Shown here in pieces: positions 34,316 through 37,560 of a stretch of DNA of 37,560 nucleotides; within the stretch, counting starts at the first letter, position 1, and the number at the start of each line of letters is the position of its first letter. This stretch comes from Domibacillus robiginosus (GTDB taxonomy: Bacteria > Bacillota > Bacilli > Bacillales > Domibacillaceae): assembly GCF_000966195.1 (NCBI RefSeq), contig NZ_LAHL01000050.1:1-37560 (forward strand). Reading direction: 5' to 3'. The position numbers were made by a program, and so were the translations under genes. The notes below the pieces were generated by a model. The model was not told the origin of the DNA, did not search any database, and saw only the letters and a program-made list of their open reading frames with translations.

Positions 34316-34588
34316 ATGAAACAAGCACCTTATTTAATGGTTTCTGGAAAAGTACAGGGAGTCGGTTTCCGATATTTTGCTCAAATGACTGCTGCAGACC
34401 ATTCTGTTTCAGGGTGGGTGAAAAACCTTGATAATGGGGCCGTAGCCATTCATGCTGAAGGAACACCGGAACAAATGAATGCTTTTATTGCAGCGCTGAA
34501 GAAAGGCAATCATTTTACACACGTTCACCATATTGAAGAAACATCCGTACCGTACGAATCATTCACATCATTCCGAATCCAGTATTGA
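34316..34588 (+). CDS. acyP: Acylphosphatase
   Basis: 90 aa, the standard length. The active-site phosphate loop GKVQGVGFR (residues 11-19, catalytic R19) and N37 in GWVKNLDNG are intact, as is the GxVxIxAEGT segment. It hydrolyses acyl phosphates such as acetyl phosphate and 1,3-bisphosphoglycerate. GAAAGGAG precedes ATG. The sigma-B-like promoter suggests expression in general stress. Confidence 0.94.
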   Translation: MKQAPYLMVSGKVQGVGFRYFAQMTAADHSVSGWVKNLDNGAVAIHAEGTPEQMNAFIAALKKGNHFTHVHHIEETSVPYESFTSFRIQY

Positions 34589-34682
34589 CACTCTTTTTTT
34601 CCGTTGCTATCATTAAACAAGTATTTCCAATACTTGTTTCTCTTAAAACCAAGTAAACGGATCGAAAAAGGAGACTGTTGTG

Positions 34683-35774
34683 ATGTATCGGCTGCTTTTT
34701 GGACTATTTTTATTTTTACTTCTTTTAATTGTGAAATCCCCTTTGTTTCGGGGAACCCGGATTGATGCCTCTTATGGAGCGATGCTCATGGCGATCGGCA
34801 TTTTTTTTATTGGTGTTTTCCCACAGATCGACCTTGCACTCACGCTTCCTTCCTACATTATTGATATGTCTCTTTTTAGTATTTGGCTGTTTTTAATTTT
34901 TACTTTTATGAAAGCAGCATTGAAGGGCGTTTTCCGAAGGCGGTATTTAACCCACCCTGTGCAAAGCTTTGCGGTGGGGACATGGGTAGCGGGCACGTCC
35001 GTTCTGTGCCTCGTTTTATATCACCAGTTTCCTTCCTTACAGCCCGTTATTTTCACTATTGCCCTTTTGAATACGGGGCTTTGGCTGTTTTATTTAGTAC
35101 TCTGCTTAAAAAGCTATCGGGTTATTTTTTCGGCGGGGTATTATACACGTATTCATGGCATCGTGTTTTTATCGACAGTAAGCACGCAGTCACTTGTTCT
35201 TGTATTTAACACCCTTTTTCAAATACCTCTTCTGCAGTCGTTCAGCCGCTGGATTATTGCCGGCGGGCTGTTTCTTTATTTTTTAAATCTTATTCTCGTC
35301 ATCATCCGCTTTCAGCATTTTCGGCGCGGAGACATTCTTAACGGCTGGAAAAATACAAACTGCATTATTCACGGGGCGATGTCGATTTCGGGTATGGCAG
35401 CTATTGTGTCCGGGGCTTTTACACGCGAAGTGATTATGGTTATGTGGATATGGGCAGCATTACTGTTTTTCATTATTGAAGCAATAGAATTGTGGCGGCT
35501 GGCTGCCCGGCTTCAAGCGTATTCGCTGCATGAAGCGATTGGCCGTTATCATGTTTCGCAGTGGGCACGCAATTTTACATTCGGCACGTTTTACATGTTC
35601 ACCATGCATATTGATTTTACGGATGCACCCCCATTTTTTGCAGCGATGCAGCAGATAATTGTTCAATCGGGCGTTTCCGTTTTGATTTTGCTTCTTGTAG
35701 TAGAATGTATTTTATTTTTCAAAGATTCTCTTCCCTGGGCGGAAAGTCGAAATCATATAAAACAGCGCGCCTAA
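34683..35774 (+). CDS. Polytopic membrane protein of unknown function
   Basis: About 363 aa with around nine to ten predicted membrane spans and very short loops; rich in Phe, Leu and Ile. The family is not one I can name with confidence. The overall plan, with WARNFTFGTFYMFTMHI near residue 297, faintly recalls the TDT/SLAC1 anion-channel fold, but key residues cannot be checked. AAAAAGGAG is followed by GTG (34680) and ATG (34683); ATG is chosen. No signal peptide beyond the first span. It is convergent with the Spo0M-like gene. Confidence 0.82.
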   Translation: MYRLLFGLFLFLLLLIVKSPLFRGTRIDASYGAMLMAIGIFFIGVFPQIDLALTLPSYIIDMSLFSIWLFLIFTFMKAALKGVFRRRYLTHPVQSFAVGTWVAGTSVLCLVLYHQFPSLQPVIFTIALLNTGLWLFYLVLCLKSYRVIFSAGYYTRIHGIVFLSTVSTQSLVLVFNTLFQIPLLQSFSRWIIAGGLFLYFLNLILVIIRFQHFRRGDILNGWKNTNCIIHGAMSISGMAAIVSGAFTREVIMVMWIWAALLFFIIEAIELWRLAARLQAYSLHEAIGRYHVSQWARNFTFGTFYMFTMHIDFTDAPPFFAAMQQIIVQSGVSVLILLLVVECILFFKDSLPWAESRNHIKQRA

Positions 35775-35792
35775 TACGACGCGCTGTTTTAT
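35757..35792. terminator. Bidirectional terminator holding both stop codons
   Basis: ATAAAACAGCGCG (35757-35769) pairs with CGCGCTGTTTTAT (35780-35792). The TAA of the membrane-protein gene lies in the loop and the stop of the Spo0M-like gene in the right arm. Confidence 0.85.
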
Positions 35793-36178
35793 ACGACAAT
35801 TTTGATCCAGTCCTGATCGACACTTTCTGCTCCCTGGTCAAATGTCAGCTTCGTTTTAAAGCGGTATGATTCATCTCTTCCCGGGACAGGCACTACTTCA
35901 GGCAGACGAAACGTAAACGGCACTTTGTTTAATTCTTCTGCTGCAATCGTACGTGTAGATAAAACAGTACGGCTTTCAATCGTTTTACTTGTTTCGTCAG
36001 CATGATTTTCAAGCATCAGGTCACAGTCGATCCGGCTGATCCGCTGCTCTACTGTTCCGCCCTGAATGAGAAAATAGGCTTCAATTTGTTCTCCTGGCCT
36101 ATACGTCTGCTTTGGCAGAACGAGGTCAATTTGAGCTGAACCGATCCCTAATAGGGACATATATTTTCTTAACATCAT
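35789..36178 (-). CDS. Short Spo0M-like (SpoOM/arrestin-fold) protein
   Basis: About 129 aa. SAQIDLVLPKQTYRPGEQIE is the start of the Spo0M family's arrestin-like beta-sandwich, followed by ISRIDCDLMLEN and VPFTFRLPEVVPVPGRDESY. Spo0M is a cytoplasmic protein that affects sporulation and division in B. subtilis; its usual length is about 258 aa, so this is a one-domain form ending cleanly after WIKIVV. GGTGGAGG favours ATG 36178 (9-nt spacing) over ATG 36184 (3 nt). Upstream come two terminators and a Mn2+-type riboswitch. Confidence 0.8.
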   Translation of the reverse strand: MMLRKYMSLLGIGSAQIDLVLPKQTYRPGEQIEAYFLIQGGTVEQRISRIDCDLMLENHADETSKTIESRTVLSTRTIAAEELNKVPFTFRLPEVVPVPGRDESYRFKTKLTFDQGAESVDQDWIKIVV

Positions 36179-36230
36179 AATCATGTTCCTCCACCCTTTT
36201 ATTTGTGTTTAGTATGGACAAATAAAACAG

Positions 36231-36266
36231 AAAAAAACCTTTACTGAAGCCAGTAAAGGTTTTTTT
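36231..36266. terminator. Strong bidirectional terminator upstream of the Spo0M-like gene
   Basis: AAAAAAACCTTTACTG (36231-36246) pairs over 16 bp with CAGTAAAGGTTTTTTT (36251-36266), loop AAGC on the plus strand. It lies between the riboswitch and the coding start. Confidence 0.88.
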
Positions 36267-36269
36267 CAT

Positions 36270-36309
36270 AAAAAGCGAGACTTTTACCGGCCTGGTAAAA
36301 GGTCTCGCT
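36270..36309 (-). terminator. Riboswitch-linked terminator
   Basis: AGCGAGACCTTTTACC (36309-36294, minus) pairs, with one bulged C, with GGTAAAAGTCTCGCT (36288-36274) and is followed by TTTTT. Its left arm is the 3' strand of the riboswitch aptamer, so ligand binding and termination exclude each other. Confidence 0.82.
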
Positions 36310-36388
36310 AACAGCATATTACTGCCGGAAAAGCCGAGAGCCAAGACTCTGAAATGACGACCAATCCGTAAAAGCTACTCCCCTTTAG
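36294..36388 (-). ncRNA. yybP-ykoY manganese riboswitch
   Basis: The minus strand carries the conserved parts in order and spacing: CTAAAGGGGAGTAGC at the 5' side, GTCGTCA and a GC-rich internal arm in the middle, and GTTAGCGAGACCTTT at the 3' side; TAAAGG pairs with CCTTTTA as P1. The two loops GGGGAGTAGC and AGCGAGACC form the Mn2+ pocket in this class. Members normally turn on Mn2+ exporters (MntP, TerC/YkoY, P-type ATPases). Here the next gene is the Spo0M-like one. Confidence 0.88.
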
Positions 36389-36414
36389 GAGTTTTCGTTT
36401 GATTGTATAATCAT

Positions 36415-36443
36415 ATCATACTTGATTTCGTATACCTTGTCTA
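36415..36443 (-). promoter_or_regulatory. Promoter of the riboswitch transcript
   Basis: TAGACA (36443-36438), 17-nt spacer, TATGAT (36420-36415). It lies directly after the malic enzyme stop, so the riboswitch has its own promoter. Confidence 0.7.
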
Positions 36444-36450
36444 TTACTGG

Positions 36451-37560
36451 TTACTTCACCACGATTTTCTCCGCAATTGCTGCTTGTTCCACTACCGCTG
36501 CCACACGTTCATGCACAGTCCGGTCTAATGGATGCGGCACAAGATCGCCTGGTTTTGTGCAGGCAGCGATTGCTTCTGCCGCTGCTACGAGCATCGGGTG
36601 TGTGACATCATTTGCTTTTGCATTCAATACGCCTCTGAAAATACCCGGGAACCCAAGCACGTTGTTGACAGAGCGTCCATCTGCCGCGTAAGCCGCACCT
36701 GCTTCGAGCGCTTCTGTCGGCGCAATTTCCGGATTCGGGTTTGAAAGCGCTAGAATAATCTGTCCCTGCTGAACCCATTCTTTTTTAATCAATCCCTGCA
36801 CACCTGTTGTTGCAATGACAATGTCGCACTGGTTCATCAGTTCGCCAAGATCGTTAACCGGCGTACCGCCATACTGCTCGAGCCGCTGCTTCGCTTCTTC
36901 TGACAGGTCTGCCCCGTACACGGATTTTACACCGTACGCCATCAGCATGCGGCAGATCGCAAGGCCGGCTGCACCGAGCCCGATTTGGCCAACTGTAGCT
37001 TCTTTCAAGTCTACGCCGGCACTTTTGCAGGCAGAGATCACCGCGGCCAGTGTGACCACCGCTGTGCCGTGCTGGTCATCGTGCATAACCGGGATATCCA
37101 GCTCTGCTTTCAGCCGCTCTTCTACTTCAAAGCAATGAGGAGAGCCGATATCTTCCAATAGAATCCCGCTGAAGCCAGGCGCAATATGCTTGACCGTCTC
37201 AACAATCTCATCCGGATTTTTGGTATCGAGTAGGATCGGAATCGCGTTAATATCCACCAGCTGATCAAACAGCGCCGCTTTCCCTTCCATCACCGGCATG
37301 CCGGCAACCGGGCCGATATCGCCAAGTCCTAAAATGGCCGTTCCGTCTGTGACAACCGCCACACTGTTGCCGATGTTTGTATAAATTTTTGCTTTTTCCG
37401 GCTCTGCCTGAATCACTTTGCACACATCCGCTACCCCTGGCGTGTACACGCGGCTCAAGTCTGCCAGTGTCTGGATCGGCATCCGGCTTTTCATCTGCAC
37501 TTTGCCGCCTTCATGGGCGCGAAGCACTTCGTCTGATACCGCCTGCACGTGGAAACCTTC
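36451..37560 (-). CDS. Malic enzyme (ACT-domain type), 5' end outside window
   Basis: The frame is open from the stop at 36451 to the right edge of the window, so the N-terminus is missing. The visible 369 residues contain the malic enzyme core: YTPGVA (catalytic Tyr), MEGKAALF (catalytic Lys), the metal-binding Asp pair in MHDDQHGT, the dinucleotide site GQIGLGAAG and [11 protein letters not shown]. The stretch [20 protein letters not shown] at the edge resembles the join between an N-terminal ACT domain and the catalytic domain in some Bacillus malic enzymes. It decarboxylates malate to pyruvate with NAD(P)+. Confidence 0.92.
   Translation of the reverse strand, partial: EGFHVQAVSDEVLRAHEGGKVQMKSRMPIQTLADLSRVYTPGVADVCKVIQAEPEKAKIYTNIGNSVAVVTDGTAILGLGDIGPVAGMPVMEGKAALFDQLVDINAIPILLDTKNPDEIVETVKHIAPGFSGILLEDIGSPHCFEVEERLKAELDIPVMHDDQHGTAVVTLAAVISACKSAGVDLKEATVGQIGLGAAGLAICRMLMAYGVKSVYGADLSEEAKQRLEQYGGTPVNDLGELMNQCDIVIATTGVQGLIKKEWVQQGQIILALSNPNPEIAPTEALEAGAAYAADGRSVNNVLGFPGIFRGVLNAKANDVTHPMLVAAAEAIAACTKPGDLVPHPLDRTVHERVAAVVEQAAIAEKIVVK

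Noticed and set aside
36126-36344. 72-aa open frame across the riboswitch terminators
   Set aside because: It runs through two hairpins and a riboswitch, has no RBS and resembles no protein; shadow frame.
36742-36755. cre-like TGAAAGCGCTAGAA inside the malic enzyme gene
   Set aside because: Only about 11 of 14 consensus positions match and it is deep in the coding sequence, far from any promoter; likely chance.

Overview
The window looks like a chromosomal segment of a moderate-GC, Gram-positive, spore-forming member of the Bacillaceae. Evidence for this is the strong AGGAGG-type ribosome binding sites, B. subtilis-type AraR operators, catabolite-responsive (cre) boxes, lipoprotein SBPs with LxAC lipoboxes, compact intrinsic terminators, a Spo0M-like gene and a YwbE gene. 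I cannot name the genus. No transposase, phage gene, tRNA or CRISPR array is visible.

Layout: (1) 1-400 looks like the tandem promoter and leader region of an rRNA operon that would run leftward off the window. (2) 524-2235 holds a divergent LysR regulator and a SAM methyltransferase. (3) 2374-17933 is a large minus-strand L-arabinose / arabino-oligosaccharide locus. In transcription order it is araR, araD, araB, araA, galM (mutarotase), araM, a LacI regulator, araN, araP, araQ, a YesL/DUF624 membrane protein, abfA (GH51) and a GH43 arabinanase/arabinofuranosidase, ending at a broken sugar-permease remnant. Oligosaccharides would enter through AraNPQ, be cut inside the cell by AbfA and the GH43 enzyme, and the arabinose would pass through AraA-AraB-AraD to xylulose 5-phosphate. 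AraR operator pairs lie before araD and araN and a single one before araR. An extra LacI regulator has a motif shared by its own promoter and the araN promoter. (4) 18078-18977 is an aldo/keto reductase. (5) 19088-25728 is an alpha-galactoside locus (melA; melR-melE-melD-melC) with a divergent AraC-type activator. (6) 25766-28872 is a MarR-MMPL exporter pair with a perfect 19-bp inverted-repeat operator. (7) 28968-31720 holds a uridine-kinase-like P-loop protein, an AIM24-family protein and L-lactate dehydrogenase.

(8) 31747-33967 is the most interesting part: a translationally coupled minus-strand operon of ywbE, an ABM-fold monooxygenase, an unrecognised 119-aa protein, a stand-alone cobalamin-binding protein carrying the Wx9EH signature of B12 photoreceptors, and an RsbR-like coiled-coil/STAS protein. 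It reads as a candidate B12-based (possibly light) input into a stressosome-like pathway. Next to it a sigma-B-like promoter precedes an acylphosphatase gene (34316-34588). (9) 34683-35774 is an unrecognised polytopic membrane protein. (10) 35789-36450 holds a short Spo0M-like gene preceded by a yybP-ykoY (manganese) riboswitch and two terminators. (11) The right edge cuts an ACT-type malic enzyme.

All calls come from reading the sequence and the translated frames; no database search was run.
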